The position numbers and the translations under genes are program-made. A stretch of 64,000 bases of DNA from the NCBI RefSeq assembly GCF_008326345.1, contig NZ_BJEN01000001.1, positions 844,019 through 908,018 on the forward strand. Reading direction: 5' to 3'. Shown one piece after another: positions 46,150 to 56,449 of the stretch; the stretch's first letter is position 1; each line of letters starts with the position of its first letter. The stretch is from Cutibacterium modestum (GTDB lineage Bacteria; Actinomycetota; Actinomycetes; Propionibacteriales; Propionibacteriaceae). Under the pieces are notes generated by a model. That model searched no databases and was not told where the DNA came from. It saw only the letters and a program-made list of their open reading frames with translations.

Positions 46150-46698
46150 TCACGACATCGTCAGCATCCCCGCAAAGTCAGTGAGGAGTGGATAACTTGC
46201 GTCCGCGACGATCACCGCCGTCGAGGAGCCAATTCTCGTCACCAAGGCGCGGGTGCGGCCGTCCGGGCTGATCATCTTCGTCCACGTATATCGATCGACC
46301 GTGACCTTGCCATCCTCAGTAGCCGACCTCGTCACGGCAGCCACGAACGCCCTGCTAGGTTCGTCGGACTGATTCACCGCCAAGTAGAGGTTCTGGCTTG
46401 TCAGAAATCCCAACTCCCAGCGATTCCCCGCAGAGATGGTGCTACCTACCCAGCGATCCCCTTTGTTGACGTACCGGGCCTTAGTCGGCCGCCACTCCTC
46501 AGGAACCTCCCTAGGGGCCAGCACCGGGTATCCGGCATAAGATCGTGCCGACACCACCACCGGCCTCCAAGCGATCTGCTGGATATTTGGCTCATCAGGG
46601 GTTCTGGTAAAGAACCACACGATGAGTAACACCGGAACGAGGATAACCGCCAAGGACAAAAGCATGTCCTTAACACCGGCTCTGGGATTGCGTGGCAC
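46150..46698 (-). CDS. DUF4245 domain protein, single-pass membrane
   Basis: This 182-residue protein has one N-terminal membrane helix (residues about 12-30) followed by an extracytoplasmic domain (YPVLAPREVPEEWRPTKARY, TWTKMISPDGRTRALVTRIG) typical of DUF4245, found widely in Actinobacteria. It often lies near xseAB and related genes, as here. Its function is not known. Confidence 0.82.
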   Translation of the reverse strand: MPRNPRAGVKDMLLSLAVILVPVLLIVWFFTRTPDEPNIQQIAWRPVVVSARSYAGYPVLAPREVPEEWRPTKARYVNKGDRWVGSTISAGNRWELGFLTSQNLYLAVNQSDEPSRAFVAAVTRSATEDGKVTVDRYTWTKMISPDGRTRALVTRIGSSTAVIVADASYPLLTDFAGMLTMS

Positions 46699-46737
46699 CT
46701 GTTGATTGTTGCAGATGTCACCCGTTTCAGATTATTT

Positions 46738-48087
46738 TCAGCGGACCATGTCCTCCATCATTGATGTCACCAGAGCGGCGATCGGGGACCGCTCCGAGCG
46801 AGTCAAGGTGACATGCCCGAACAGGTCGTGACCCCGTAGCCTCTCCACGACCGCTGTCACACCGTCATAACGACCCACGCGGAGATTGTCACGCTGGGCG
46901 ACGTCATGGGTGAGCACCACCCGCGAATTCTGGCCAATACGTGAAAGCACCGTTAGCAGCACGTTGCGCTCCAGAGACTGGGCTTCATCGACGATTACAA
47001 AGGCGTCATGCAACGACCGGCCTCGAATGTGTGTCAGCGGCAGAATCTCAAGCATTCCACGCGACATCACCTCTTCGATGACATAGTTATTCGTCACGCT
47101 GGTAAGGGTGTCGAGGACCGCCTGCCCCCACGGGGCCATCTTCTCCCCCTCGTCGCCAGGCAAGTAGCCCAGATCCTGTCCGCCAACAGCGTAGAGCGGT
47201 CGAAACACCATGACCTTCTTGTGGAGCTGACGCTCCATGACCGCCTCAAGGCCTGCGCATAGGGCAAGGGCTGACTTCCCTGTTCCGGCCCGTCCTCCCA
47301 TCGAAACGATTCCGACTTGAGGGTCAAGCAACATGTCGAGTGCTACCCGCTGTTCTGCAGACCGGCCGCGGATCCCAAAAGCTTCCTGGTCATTCGGAAT
47401 CAGGCGGGCAGAAGCATCTGGCATCCGCCGCGCCAAAGCTGTTCCGCGCGGCCCCTCCAATACCAGTCCGGCATGCACCGGGATCTCGTCGAAGATCGAA
47501 TCGACGACGCGCCCTTCCTCGTAGAGGGTCGAGATCATCTCGTCAGGTACGTCAAGGTTCACCATGCCGGTCCAGCCGCTACCGGGGACAAGTTCGTGAC
47601 GGTATTCCTCGGCTTCCAAGCCAATCGCCGAAGCCTTAACGCGCAGGGGCAAGTCCTTCGTCACCAAGACGACCGAGTGTCCGGCCAGTCGGTAATTCTG
47701 CGCAACCGCCAGAATGCGGGTGTCGTTGTCCCCCAGCCGGAAACCGTCGGGTAGACACATCGGATCGGAGTGATTGAGCTCGACGAGTAGCACGCCACCC
47801 TCGTCATTGACCGGCACCGGCCCGACAAGGCCGTCGTTCTCGAGTCTCAACCGATCGAGGATACGCAGCGCTGCGCGAGCAAAGTGTCCCAGTTCGGGGT
47901 GATGACGCTTACCCTCCAGCTCGGTGATGACCACGATCGGCACAACCACTTCATGCTCAACAAAGTTAAGCAGAGCGCGAGGGTCAGACAGCAGCACCGA
48001 GGTGTCGATGACGTAGGTCCGCCTCCCCTCGGGCGGCTTCGGGATCGGGCTGTGAGCTCGTTCAGAGCCTTCTGGACGGACGGACAC
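46738..48087 (-). CDS. PIN-PhoH fusion ATPase (YlaK/PhoH2-like)
   Basis: This 449-residue protein joins an N-terminal PIN ribonuclease domain ([16 protein letters not shown], later acidic residues in [10 protein letters not shown]) to a C-terminal PhoH P-loop ATPase ([27 protein letters not shown]). PhoH2-type proteins act as RNA helicase-ribonucleases. I chose the GTG at 48087, seven bases after GGGAGG, over upstream ATGs. Confidence 0.9.
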   Translation of the reverse strand: MSVRPEGSERAHSPIPKPPEGRRTYVIDTSVLLSDPRALLNFVEHEVVVPIVVITELEGKRHHPELGHFARAALRILDRLRLENDGLVGPVPVNDEGGVLLVELNHSDPMCLPDGFRLGDNDTRILAVAQNYRLAGHSVVLVTKDLPLRVKASAIGLEAEEYRHELVPGSGWTGMVNLDVPDEMISTLYEEGRVVDSIFDEIPVHAGLVLEGPRGTALARRMPDASARLIPNDQEAFGIRGRSAEQRVALDMLLDPQVGIVSMGGRAGTGKSALALCAGLEAVMERQLHKKVMVFRPLYAVGGQDLGYLPGDEGEKMAPWGQAVLDTLTSVTNNYVIEEVMSRGMLEILPLTHIRGRSLHDAFVIVDEAQSLERNVLLTVLSRIGQNSRVVLTHDVAQRDNLRVGRYDGVTAVVERLRGHDLFGHVTLTRSERSPIAALVTSMMEDMVR

Positions 48088-48233
48088 GAAAACCTCCCAT
48101 GACATGAGAGGTCGCATCGAGGAAGGAAACGTCATCGAGGCGTCGAAAGCGGCCCCTCTGGTATCAAATGTAGAACCAACTCGGTGACGTCAAAGCGAGT
48201 GGTTCTCCCATTCTCCCAGAGTTCACCAGCTGG

Positions 48234-48905
48234 TCAGATGACGGCAAGCCCGATGGCAACGGCGTGACAGACTGCCGCCACCGCCGTGCAACTGTGGAAG
48301 ATCTCGTGGAATCCAAACCAGGTCGGTGAAGGATTGGGCCTCTGGCGAGCATAGGCGATCGCTCCGGCGGTGTAGAACACCCCGCCGACGAGAATAAGAA
48401 TGACGACCGCTGGCCCACCTGCGCGCCAGAACTGAGGGAGCCACCACAACGCTGTCCATCCCATGACGACGTAGAGGATCGTCGATGCCCATCGCGGCAC
48501 CCCGTTCCATACGAATCGAAATGCAACCCCGAGCAACGCGCAGGCCCAAATAATCGACAATAAGATCGCCCGGGATGCGCCGGTCGCCAGGGCAACAGCC
48601 AAGGGGGTATACGTGCCGGCAATAAACACAGCGATGTTGGCGTGATCGATGCGGCGCAAAACATCCTTAACCCTCACACCCCACGGCACTCGGTGATAGA
48701 CAGCCGAGTTTCCGAACAATTCCAGCCCAGTGAGCATCCACACCCCGACGGCAAACCGGTTTCCCCAGGTTGGCGTAGCAATCATAAGGCCAACCCCAGC
48801 CAGCAGGATCAGCGGAGCCATCACGGTGTGAACCCAACCACGCAGCCGCGGTTTGGGGAGCACCGAGCCACGATCCTCGGCCTTGCCGCTGTACCCGGTA
48901 GTCAT
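48234..48905 (-). CDS. Hemolysin-III / PAQR family membrane protein (TrhA-like)
   Basis: This 223-residue protein has seven membrane segments. PAQR signature residues are present: SAVYHR in segment 2, RIDHANIAVFIAGTYTPLA in segment 3 and FGFHEIFHSCTAVAAVCH near the C-terminus, with the conserved Ser/His/Asp metal-binding set. Such proteins influence membrane-lipid homeostasis; haemolysis is not established for this one. Confidence 0.92.
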   Translation of the reverse strand: MTTGYSGKAEDRGSVLPKPRLRGWVHTVMAPLILLAGVGLMIATPTWGNRFAVGVWMLTGLELFGNSAVYHRVPWGVRVKDVLRRIDHANIAVFIAGTYTPLAVALATGASRAILLSIIWACALLGVAFRFVWNGVPRWASTILYVVMGWTALWWLPQFWRAGGPAVVILILVGGVFYTAGAIAYARQRPNPSPTWFGFHEIFHSCTAVAAVCHAVAIGLAVI

Positions 48906-49049
48906 GCGTCGTCCTCACCTCACCTACCACAAACCTACGGTTCGGTAGGTTCTGCGAATCCAGCCTACCTTGCCCTACGTCCGCGACGCGATCTCGCCTC
49001 ATGACGCGAGCTATCGACCGATTTGTCGAGCACTGACTAATCTGGACCC

Positions 49050-49871
49050 ATGAACAGCCTGGACCACCGCCTGTCGAAGGTCAGCGAGACCCTCGACCGT
49101 ATGCACCCGTCCGGTCTGCTGTACTCCACCTACGAGGCTCGTCTCCTCGACCAACTCGATCGCAGCCGTCTACCCCAGCACGTCGCGGTCCTGGCTGACG
49201 GTAACCGTCGCTGGGCTCGGCTCAACGCTCCAGGAGAGCCCTTAGTGGCCGGCTACGCGGCGGGAGCAGATCGCCTCAGAGAATTCTGCGCATGGTGCGA
49301 CGCCGTCGGCATCCCGATCATCACCCTGTGGGTGCTATCGACTGACAACCTGCAACGTGCCGAAACGGGCGAGCTCGGACCCCTGCTCAAAGTCATCGAG
49401 TCCCTCGTTGACTCGCTAGCAGCCAATTCGCGGTGGCGAGTCCAGGCCGTCGGCGACCTTGATCTTCTTCCCGACGACATGGCCGAATCGCTGTGCCGGG
49501 CCGGTCGCACCTCAGCCAAGCACGTCGGTATGCATATCAACGTCGCGGTAGCCTACGGAGGCCGTCACGAGCTGCGTGACGCCGTCCGTTCTCTTCTTGC
49601 CGAAGAAGCAGAGAAAGGCACCCGCCTGGCTGAACTAGCCCAAACCCTGGAAATCGACCAGATCGAAGACCACTTATACACCCGAGGCCAGCCCGACCCT
49701 GACCTCATCATCCGCACCTCAGGAGAGCAACGCCTTTCTGGGTTCCTTATGTGGCAAAGCGCCCACTCAGAGTTCTACTTCTGCGAGGCGTTATGGCCCG
49801 ATTTTCGCAAGGTTGACTTTCTGCGAGCGCTGCGCTCCTTTACCCAGCGGGAGCGGCGATACGGCCGCTAA
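49050..49871 (+). CDS. Isoprenyl transferase (cis-prenyl diphosphate synthase, UppS family)
   Basis: This 273-residue enzyme has HVAVLADGNRRWAR with the Mg-binding Asp, then GYAAGADRLREFCAWC, and the C-terminal DLIIRTSGEQRLSGFLMWQ, followed by SEFYFCEALWPDF. It condenses IPP units in cis to make polyprenyl diphosphate carriers for wall synthesis. In Actinobacteria two paralogues often exist (short-chain Z-farnesyl and long-chain); which one this is cannot be decided here. Confidence 0.93.
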   Translation: MNSLDHRLSKVSETLDRMHPSGLLYSTYEARLLDQLDRSRLPQHVAVLADGNRRWARLNAPGEPLVAGYAAGADRLREFCAWCDAVGIPIITLWVLSTDNLQRAETGELGPLLKVIESLVDSLAANSRWRVQAVGDLDLLPDDMAESLCRAGRTSAKHVGMHINVAVAYGGRHELRDAVRSLLAEEAEKGTRLAELAQTLEIDQIEDHLYTRGQPDPDLIIRTSGEQRLSGFLMWQSAHSEFYFCEALWPDFRKVDFLRALRSFTQRERRYGR

Positions 49872-49889
49872 TCCGCTGGGGTGACAGCC

Positions 49890-51905
49890 TCAGACTCGCT
49901 GCCAAAGCGGCTCCTTAAGCTCCAGGTAGTCAGTTACCGGCTCAAAGCACACCGTGCCGCGGCACACCCAACAGGTCGGCTGACCATCACGCGGGGTGCG
50001 CTCGTTGAACCAGGTGCCAAACCCAGAACTATCCTTAACCCGACGCATAATAGCCGACCCTGCCGGAGCCATTCGCCACGCTGCCGCAGCTAGGTCACCA
50101 GGCTCGTCAGTCGTATCTGCGATAACGACTCCAGCCGGCTTGAGACCGCGACGAGCTTCCTCCGCAATGAGGAAGTCTGCCAGGGCCCAACCGGCAAACC
50201 GCGGGGTCGCCGACACCACAGGCAGTAGGGCCGCGGAGGCTTCTTCGGCACGCTCGACGAAGTCGGCACGCTCGGCCATGAGACCCACCCTGCGCAGGGC
50301 CATCACCATGACGGCGGTCGGGCTGGGGCAGGCCTCGTCTGTGAGTGTGCGAGCCGTCACCGTCAGCAGAGATGATTCCTCAACGTCAAGGAAACTGCCG
50401 TCGACAGCGCTGAAGCGGGTCACAGCCTGGTCAAGCACCTCAATAGCACGGTCCAGCCACACCGACTCGCCCATCGCACCGGCCAAGCCAGCAAAGGACA
50501 GCGCGACCCAGGCGTAGTCCTCACACACCGCCGAGGCTCCCGGACGGTCATGGAAAGAAGTGCGCAACAGCACACCGTCATGCCAATGTGCAGTCCACAA
50601 GGAATCGGCGAGCTTACGGGCCTGCTCCACCCATGACCACTCGCGCAGGATCATGCCCGCCTCGACGAGACCGTCAACGAGCATGGCATTCCAGGCCGTG
50701 ATCGCCATCTCGTCACGAGCCGGGGCACTGCGACGCCCCCTCGCCTCGAGCAGGGTATCCATGTCGGCGTTAATACGCTCCCACTCGACGCGCCCGCGCA
50801 GTTGGAGAGTGCCCAACTCGTTGGCGTCAAACGGCTCGAGATGCACAAGCGGGCGTAACCACTCGGCTTCATCGGATCCCAACGCGTCCGTCACCAGGTC
50901 CTGATTCCACAGGTAGTAAATGCCCTCGCGAGTGTGTCCAGCGGCATCATCGGAATCGGCGTCCAAGCCAGCGGCATACAGACCATTGGACAACTGCATC
51001 TCCCGGTTGAGCCACGAGACGGTGCGGCGAGCGGCGTGGGAGTACAAATCACGGCGATCGGGATCGTGGTCAGCAGTGCGACGCCAACACCGAGCCATCG
51101 TTGCCAATAGCAGGGCGTTGTCGTAGAGCATTTTCTCGAAGTGCGGCACCACCCATTGGGAGTCGGTCGAGTAGCGGTGGAATCCGCCACCGACCTGGTC
51201 AAAGATGCCACCACGAACCAGGTGCTCGCATGTGTTCTGGGCCATGTCGAGACTGGTCGGATCGCCCTTGACGAGCAAAGCATCGATCAGCGTCGCATTA
51301 GGGAACTTCGTCGGCCCCCCGAATCCACCGTGAAGGATGTCGTAGTCGGCTCCGACGGCGTCAATGAGCTCCCCGGCGATCAGACGAGTAGCGTCGGGGG
51401 CCTTCTTGATGGGGCGCAGGTGCTCGACGATCGCAACCGCGGAAGACACCACCTCGTCGCGACGCTCACGCCACGCCCCACTGAGGGCTTCGACGAGCTC
51501 GACGAACCCCGGCAGTACACCACGACGCACCGGCGGAAAGTACGTGCCGGCGAAGAATGGCTTACTCTCCGGGGTCAGGAACACGGTGTTAGGCCAGCCC
51601 CCTTGGCCAGTCATTGCCAGCGTCACTTGCATCAGCGCCGCGTCCACCTCGGGGCGCTCCTCCCGATCGACCTTGACGGCGACGACATTAGCGTTGATGA
51701 CCTCGGCCACCTCCGGGTCGCTGAAGGACTCCAGCGCCATGACGTGGCACCAGTGGCAGCTCGAATACCCCACCGAGGCCATGACGGGCACATCTCGACG
51801 CTGCGCTTCGTCGAAAGCCTCCTCGCCCCAGGGGAACCAGTCGACGGGGTTCGCCGCGTGCTGGAGGAGATACGGGCTAGTGGACTCACCAAGGTGGTTG
51901 GGCAT
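49890..51905 (-). CDS. Thioredoxin-domain/six-hairpin protein (DUF255, YyaL family)
   Basis: This 671-residue protein starts [21 protein letters not shown], the hallmark of YyaL. A thioredoxin-like CxxC lies in SSCHWCHVM (about residues 50-54), followed by a glycosidase-like alpha/alpha barrel ([30 protein letters not shown]). The domain pairing is conserved from bacteria to man but its function is not known. Confidence 0.92.
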   Translation of the reverse strand: MPNHLGESTSPYLLQHAANPVDWFPWGEEAFDEAQRRDVPVMASVGYSSCHWCHVMALESFSDPEVAEVINANVVAVKVDREERPEVDAALMQVTLAMTGQGGWPNTVFLTPESKPFFAGTYFPPVRRGVLPGFVELVEALSGAWRERRDEVVSSAVAIVEHLRPIKKAPDATRLIAGELIDAVGADYDILHGGFGGPTKFPNATLIDALLVKGDPTSLDMAQNTCEHLVRGGIFDQVGGGFHRYSTDSQWVVPHFEKMLYDNALLLATMARCWRRTADHDPDRRDLYSHAARRTVSWLNREMQLSNGLYAAGLDADSDDAAGHTREGIYYLWNQDLVTDALGSDEAEWLRPLVHLEPFDANELGTLQLRGRVEWERINADMDTLLEARGRRSAPARDEMAITAWNAMLVDGLVEAGMILREWSWVEQARKLADSLWTAHWHDGVLLRTSFHDRPGASAVCEDYAWVALSFAGLAGAMGESVWLDRAIEVLDQAVTRFSAVDGSFLDVEESSLLTVTARTLTDEACPSPTAVMVMALRRVGLMAERADFVERAEEASAALLPVVSATPRFAGWALADFLIAEEARRGLKPAGVVIADTTDEPGDLAAAAWRMAPAGSAIMRRVKDSSGFGTWFNERTPRDGQPTCWVCRGTVCFEPVTDYLELKEPLWQRV

Positions 51906-51975
51906 AGTTGCCAGCCTACGAGGACAACCCCGTCCTCGGCCACTAGCCCGTCTGACCTGGATCTACTCCATTAGT

Positions 51976-52173
51976 TCAGCGCTCAGATGCTTGACTCGCG
52001 TCCTTGTTGTGCTTCTCCTTGAGGGCAGGACCACAAGGAACCTCGTCAAAGTCGATACCGCGAATGTTGCGACGAATGCTGATCCACGCGACGATGCCAA
52101 AGACAGCCAGAACAAGGCAGCACAGGAAGTTAGCGAGACCGGTACTCACAAGTTGAGCTGCAAGAACTGTCAC
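51976..52173 (-). CDS. Small single-pass membrane protein
   Basis: This 65-residue protein has one membrane helix (residues about 12-33, LANFLCCLVLAVFGIVAWIS) and a charged cytosolic tail with EVPCGPAL. It is divergent from the DUF4307 gene with only 26 bp between starts, so its transcript may be leaderless or its true start shorter. No family is recognised with confidence. Confidence 0.6.
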   Translation of the reverse strand: MTVLAAQLVSTGLANFLCCLVLAVFGIVAWISIRRNIRGIDFDEVPCGPALKEKHNKDASQASER

Positions 52174-52199
52174 GGTAACAGCCTACGCCCTAAGGCACA

Positions 52200-52631
52200 A
52201 TGGGCCACGTGTCAACCCCAAGCCGTGACCCTTCCCTCACCGATGAGGCCCACGAGCGCATCGTGACCCGTTACCCCAAGCCCCGCCGGGCACCGTGGGT
52301 CGCCCTTATCATCGTGCTGGCGGCAATCCTCATCGGATGGACGGTGTGGACGGGGCTCTATCACGCCGATCAGCCGATCCGAGCCAGCTTGCACGGTTAC
52401 CACGCGGTGTCTGATACTCGCGTCGACGTCACCATCAACCTGCATCGCCCCAATCCATCCGTCGCAGGCTCTTGTACCTTGGCTGCCACCGGAGCCGACC
52501 ATGTGCGCGTCGGGGAGACGACTGTAACGTTCCCGGCAGGCTCGTCGAGGGATGAAACAATCCATACCAGCGTCAAGACGTTCTCGCGGGCTGTCACCGC
52601 CGAGCTGGAAAAGTGTAGACCGATCAGGTGA
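52200..52631 (+). CDS. DUF4307 domain membrane protein
   Basis: This 143-residue protein has a short cytosolic lead (ERIVTRYPKPRRAPW), one membrane helix (residues about 32-52) and an extracytoplasmic beta-rich domain with two Cys (SCTLAATG, LEKCRP). DUF4307 proteins typically sit next to greA in Actinobacteria, as here (21 bp). Function unknown. A GTG at 52209 is an alternative start. Confidence 0.85.
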   Translation: MGHVSTPSRDPSLTDEAHERIVTRYPKPRRAPWVALIIVLAAILIGWTVWTGLYHADQPIRASLHGYHAVSDTRVDVTINLHRPNPSVAGSCTLAATGADHVRVGETTVTFPAGSSRDETIHTSVKTFSRAVTAELEKCRPIR

Positions 52632-52652
52632 CTCTCGCGGTAGGATAAATAG

Positions 52653-53159
52653 ATGCCTGAGTCTGAAGACACTGTGTGGTTGACCCAAGAGGCCTTCGAC
52701 AAGCTCACCCAAGAGCTTGAGTACCTCAAAGGTAAAGGCCGCACCGTCATTGCCAACAAGATTGCCGACGCCCGATCGGAGGGAGACCTCTCTGAGAACG
52801 GCGGCTATCACGCTGCCCGCGAGGAGCAGGGGCAGGCCGAGGCCCGCATCCGTCAACTTGAGCAGATGCTGCGTAACGCTGAGGTGGGCGAAGCTCCGTC
52901 TTCCCCCGATGAGGTCGTGCCAGGTTCCAAGGTGACGGTCTGCTACTTCGACGATGAGTCCGACACCGACATTTTCCTGCTGGGATCGCGTCAGGTGATG
53001 GGTCTTGACGATTCCGTCGACATCTCCGTGTATTCACCGCAGTCCCCTCTTGGCGGCGCCATTTTGGGCCATTCGAAGGGCGAGTCGACCGAGTACAAAG
53101 CTCCCAACGGTAAGACAATCAAGGTGACGATCCTTGACGTCGAGCCGTTCAAGGAGTGA
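52653..53159 (+). CDS. greA: Transcription elongation factor GreA
   Basis: This 168-residue protein has an N-terminal coiled coil (LTQEAFDKLTQELEYLK) whose tip carries the acidic ARSEGDLSENGGYHAAREEQ residues that trigger RNA cleavage in stalled polymerase. The C-terminal FKBP-like domain ends SPLGGAILGHSKGESTEYKA. It rescues backtracked RNA polymerase. Confidence 0.96.
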   Translation: MPESEDTVWLTQEAFDKLTQELEYLKGKGRTVIANKIADARSEGDLSENGGYHAAREEQGQAEARIRQLEQMLRNAEVGEAPSSPDEVVPGSKVTVCYFDDESDTDIFLLGSRQVMGLDDSVDISVYSPQSPLGGAILGHSKGESTEYKAPNGKTIKVTILDVEPFKE

Positions 53160-53228
53160 CGCTCACCAACCGGCACACAACAATACCGACGATTACGACA
53201 ACATTGACGGACAACATCGTTCATCGCT

Positions 53229-53261
53229 ATGAAGGTAAGGTGCTATGCGCCCTACCTTCAT
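53229..53261 (+). terminator. Strong hairpin after greA
   Basis: ATGAAGGTA and TACCTTCAT pair perfectly. After one A-C mismatch the stem continues GGTGC/GCGCC-type around a TAT loop, for about 15 bp in total. It lies 70 bp past greA and 25 bp before the convergent gene end, so it may serve both directions. Confidence 0.6.
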
Positions 53262-53285
53262 TGCGTTCTACCTGATATCGCTACC

Positions 53286-54254
53286 TCACATCGCGCGGAC
53301 GGCGATTCGCCCGACCAGGCACGTAAGGTCGAGACGGGCAGATCCGTTACCCACCACGTATTCGTCAACCTCTCCGCCTTCGGGCCAGGAGATCATGCCA
53401 GTATGCGCCTTGCCTCGCACCGACACGTTGGAACCGCCTGCCAGCTTGATGCTGAGGTTGCCTGACTCGACGCGAATTTGGGAGCGCCCAGTATCGATAC
53501 GCCCGGTGATGCTGCCATTTCCAGCTTGAAAGAGCCCATCCTCGATCTGATGCACGCCGTCGATCTCGGTAACACCGGCAGTAACACGCAGCCGCCCGAA
53601 CCTTTCGACCCCGCTGGCACGCAGCGAGCCACCGGACAGCTCGATGTCGACAGGAAGATCAGGGTGCACCCGAACCGTCACCTCACGGCCGAGGCCCAGA
53701 TCCTTAACCCCGTCCATATCGGCCGGGAGGCGGAATCTCTTGAGGACGCCGAGATCCGGAGCCAGGTGTCCGTCAATCCCGACCTCGACGACTCGTCCAA
53801 TGCGTCGGCGGGTGTGCTTGCCCTCGATCTGCAGACCGGAAATCGATCGGTCTCCAACCAGGCGGATGCGACGCCCGCTGCAGTTGACACGGACACGGTC
53901 TAGATCCGTCGCCACGTCGACGCTCCTCTCCAGATCATCACCGCCACTGGCTCGACGCGGCTCTGCCGACACCGTCGAGGCGACCGTTTCTCCCACAGTC
54001 TCAGCCATTCCGGACACGACTCGCCATGCGGACCGAAGCCCCGCCTTAGCCTCGGGGGGAATCGTGAATCCACCTAGCGGACTGCTACCAGCCTCGGAAG
54101 CTTCATGCCGGGGGTCCGGGCCGTTATCGGGGCCACTCGTAGCCCCAAATGTGGGCTGGCCTTGTTCAGCAGCAGCGATACGACGGTTTGCCTCGACGGT
54201 GTCGATCCTCCCGGCAGCAAGGTCTTCAAGGATGGCGGTGATGTCAGCGCTCAT
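53286..54254 (-). CDS. DUF4097-like beta-helix protein with SHOCT-like N-terminus
   Basis: This 322-residue protein has a short N-terminal helical module (ITAILEDLAAGRIDTVEANR), like the SHOCT/YvlB lead domain, then a linker and a repetitive beta-rich domain (SGGSLRASGVERFGRLRVTA, SGNLSIKLAGGSNVSVRGKA) as in DUF4097 adhesin-like proteins. It has no signal peptide. In Firmicutes relatives such proteins take part in envelope-stress sensing; that role here is inference. Confidence 0.7.
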   Translation of the reverse strand: MSADITAILEDLAAGRIDTVEANRRIAAAEQGQPTFGATSGPDNGPDPRHEASEAGSSPLGGFTIPPEAKAGLRSAWRVVSGMAETVGETVASTVSAEPRRASGGDDLERSVDVATDLDRVRVNCSGRRIRLVGDRSISGLQIEGKHTRRRIGRVVEVGIDGHLAPDLGVLKRFRLPADMDGVKDLGLGREVTVRVHPDLPVDIELSGGSLRASGVERFGRLRVTAGVTEIDGVHQIEDGLFQAGNGSITGRIDTGRSQIRVESGNLSIKLAGGSNVSVRGKAHTGMISWPEGGEVDEYVVGNGSARLDLTCLVGRIAVRAM

Positions 54255-54291
54255 GACATCAACTTTACGGGGGATTCCAACACATCAATGG

Positions 54292-55326
54292 TCACGCATG
54301 CTCAGCAGCCAGGTCATCGTGGTTCGGCGGGACCTCGTCCGCCGGAGTTTCAGGGTTCAATGCCTTGATGAAGGCCACCCCAAAAGCGACAATCGGAATG
54401 GCGAGCAGGGCACCCACAATGCCGGAGATGATGGCACCGACTGCGATGCCGAGCAGCACGATGAGCGGGTGAATGGAGACGGCCTTGCCAAGCAGGAAAG
54501 GCTGCAGGATGTGTCCTTCAATCTGCATAACGGCGACAAAAACGATGAGCATGATAAGGGCTTTGAAAAAGCCAAGGGTCACCAATACTACGGCGACGGC
54601 GACAACACCGGCCGTTAGCGCACCGACAATGGGCACGAAGGCCAAGATGAAGGTCAAAGCGCCGATTGCTACTGACATTGACGACCCAATAATGGCAGCA
54701 CCGATACCGGCACCCAGACCGTCGACAAATGCGACAATGACTGCAGCGCGTACATAGGCCACCAGCGCAACCCAGCCACGCTTCGCGGCGTCAAGGATCT
54801 TGGCACGATGTTCGCGTGGGATCAAAACTGCCGATTTCTCGGCCAACTTATCGCCTTCGTAGACGAAGAAGAACGTTGCAAACAGCGCCATCACAAGGCC
54901 AGCACTGAACCGCCCAATCTGGGTGCCGGCAGCAGCGGCAGTCGAGGCGATGCGCCCCTGGGAGCCAGCCATGGCTGTCTCCGCCTTGTGCATGAGGTCT
55001 GTGAGCTGAGCCTTATTGGTGTGCAGGGGGCTCCGAGATAGCCACTGTAAAGCCTGTTTGAAGCTGGCGACACTTTGGTTACCCAACTCGCGCCACTGCA
55101 GGGCGATCTGGGCCCCGACGAGGGTGAACACCCCACCAACCAGGATGATGAGGAGCAATAAGCAAATACCCGAGGCAATACCGCGATGGATGCGATGCCG
55201 TGACAACCAATTTGCTAGTGGCCACATGGCGGCCGTAAGCATGAGCGCTACCGCGACTGGCACGGACACCTCAGAAGCTGCGTGGAGCACTTGGTAGAGG
55301 CCATAAATGAAGGCTGCAATGACCAT
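54292..55326 (-). CDS. AI-2E family transporter (PerM-like)
   Basis: This 344-residue protein has about eight membrane segments. The family core is present: FVDGLGAGIGAAIIGSSMSV, FILAFVPIVGALTAG and a long C-terminal segment with LLIVLLGIAVGA-like helix and ALLAIPIVAF. The family includes TqsA and PerM; substrates vary, so autoinducer transport should not be assumed. Its start overlaps the stop of the 66-residue gene by one base (TAATG). Confidence 0.9.
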   Translation of the reverse strand: MVIAAFIYGLYQVLHAASEVSVPVAVALMLTAAMWPLANWLSRHRIHRGIASGICLLLLIILVGGVFTLVGAQIALQWRELGNQSVASFKQALQWLSRSPLHTNKAQLTDLMHKAETAMAGSQGRIASTAAAAGTQIGRFSAGLVMALFATFFFVYEGDKLAEKSAVLIPREHRAKILDAAKRGWVALVAYVRAAVIVAFVDGLGAGIGAAIIGSSMSVAIGALTFILAFVPIVGALTAGVVAVAVVLVTLGFFKALIMLIVFVAVMQIEGHILQPFLLGKAVSIHPLIVLLGIAVGAIISGIVGALLAIPIVAFGVAFIKALNPETPADEVPPNHDDLAAEHA

Positions 55327-55526
55327 TATCCGCCAGCACCATCCGGCGGCAGTAGCACGCCCTTGGGCACGTCTTCAACTGGGGCAACGGCAGCCGCGGT
55401 GGGCTTGGGAGTCACTGGAGCGGCCTCGGAAGTGGTGTTAGCGCCGACCGTCTCATCCTTGGCGCCGGTAGGCGAGGATGCCGATGGTGGCGTGAGGGTC
55501 TTCCTACCCGAGCTAAAGAGCTTCAT
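55326..55526 (-). CDS. Small Pro/Ala/Thr-rich protein coupled to the AI-2E transporter gene
   Basis: This 66-residue protein (starts MKLFSSGRKTLTPPSASSPT) is low-complexity and probably disordered, with no membrane segment. GGAAGGA lies five bases before the ATG, a strong ribosome site. Its stop overlaps the transporter start, so it may serve mainly to couple translation. I do not recognise a family. Confidence 0.6.
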   Translation of the reverse strand: MKLFSSGRKTLTPPSASSPTGAKDETVGANTTSEAAPVTPKPTAAAVAPVEDVPKGVLLPPDGAGG

Positions 55527-55629
55527 GGGTTCCTTCCGGAATAGTGTAGATGGGGCTGTGGGCCCCGGGAGACGTGATCACAGGGTAGCGTTATAGATGT
55601 CATCCGTATGTATTCTCTTGGAGGCCACC

Positions 55630-56313
55630 GTGGTTGCTCGTCCCCTTGCCGAACTCGTTACCCCCGACTGGGCGGAGGCATTGGCAGGCGTGGAACCCCG
55701 GATCCACGAGATGGGCAACTTCCTACGAGCGGAGACAGCTAACGGGCGAGGCTTCTTGCCCTGTGGTGACCGTATTCTGCGTGCGTTCTCTCGTCCGATG
55801 GCTGATGTTCGCGTGCTTATCGTCGGCCAGGACCCCTACCCGACGCCCGGGCATCCGGTGGGTCTGAGTTTTTCAGTGGAGCGGGACGTACGGCCGCTGC
55901 CGCGGTCCTTGCAAAACATCTACGCCGAGTTGCAGTCAGATCTCGGAATTGCCCCGTGCGAACACGGTGATCTCACCGGCTGGTTTGAGCAAGGCGTGCT
56001 ACTGCTCAACAGGTGTCTAACCGTCCAGCCGGGACGTCCTGCGTCCCATCGAGGCAAGGGATGGGAGGAGGTCACACAGACGGCGATCGAGGCCTTGGTT
56101 GCCCGCGGCGGTCCGCTGGTGGCAATCTTGTGGGGACGCGATGCACAGTCTCTCCAGCCCACGCTGGGCGATGTTCCTATCGTGAAGTCCTCACACCCCT
56201 CCCCCATGTCAGCCCGATACGGTTTTTTCGGCTCTCGACCCTTCAGCCGCACGAATGAGTTGCTCGTACAGCAAGGGGCCGACCCCATCAACTGGGATTT
56301 GTCGTCCCACTGA
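55630..56313 (+). CDS. ung: Uracil-DNA glycosylase (family 1)
   Basis: This 227-residue enzyme excises uracil from DNA. The water-activating Asp68 is in [17 protein letters not shown], and the DNA-intercalation loop is [18 protein letters not shown]. The GTG at 55630 with GGAGG five bases before it is better than an ATG at 55597. It starts about 100 bp from the divergent 66-residue gene. Confidence 0.95.
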   Translation: MVARPLAELVTPDWAEALAGVEPRIHEMGNFLRAETANGRGFLPCGDRILRAFSRPMADVRVLIVGQDPYPTPGHPVGLSFSVERDVRPLPRSLQNIYAELQSDLGIAPCEHGDLTGWFEQGVLLLNRCLTVQPGRPASHRGKGWEEVTQTAIEALVARGGPLVAILWGRDAQSLQPTLGDVPIVKSSHPSPMSARYGFFGSRPFSRTNELLVQQGADPINWDLSSH

Positions 56314-56350
56314 TCGAATCAGTCCCTGGCGTCGAGTTTTCCCGTCAATC

Positions 56351-56449
56351 CTATTCAGGATGACGGAACAACGAGATAGCTGACGCGGTGAGTCCGCCCC
56401 ACACGGTGACCATTGCGATGATCATCATGATGATCGCTGAAGTGCTCAT
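56351..56449 (-). CDS. MetS-type small subunit of the NSS methionine/alanine importer
   Basis: This 32-residue peptide (MSTSAIIMMIIAMVTVWGGL...) has a single membrane helix and ends SLFRHPE. It overlaps the stop of the NSS transporter gene (ATGA). This matches MetS of Corynebacterium MetPS, a tiny subunit needed for methionine uptake. It is too short to be found by length-based gene calling, but position, overlap and composition agree. Confidence 0.85.
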   Translation of the reverse strand: MSTSAIIMMIIAMVTVWGGLTASAISLFRHPE

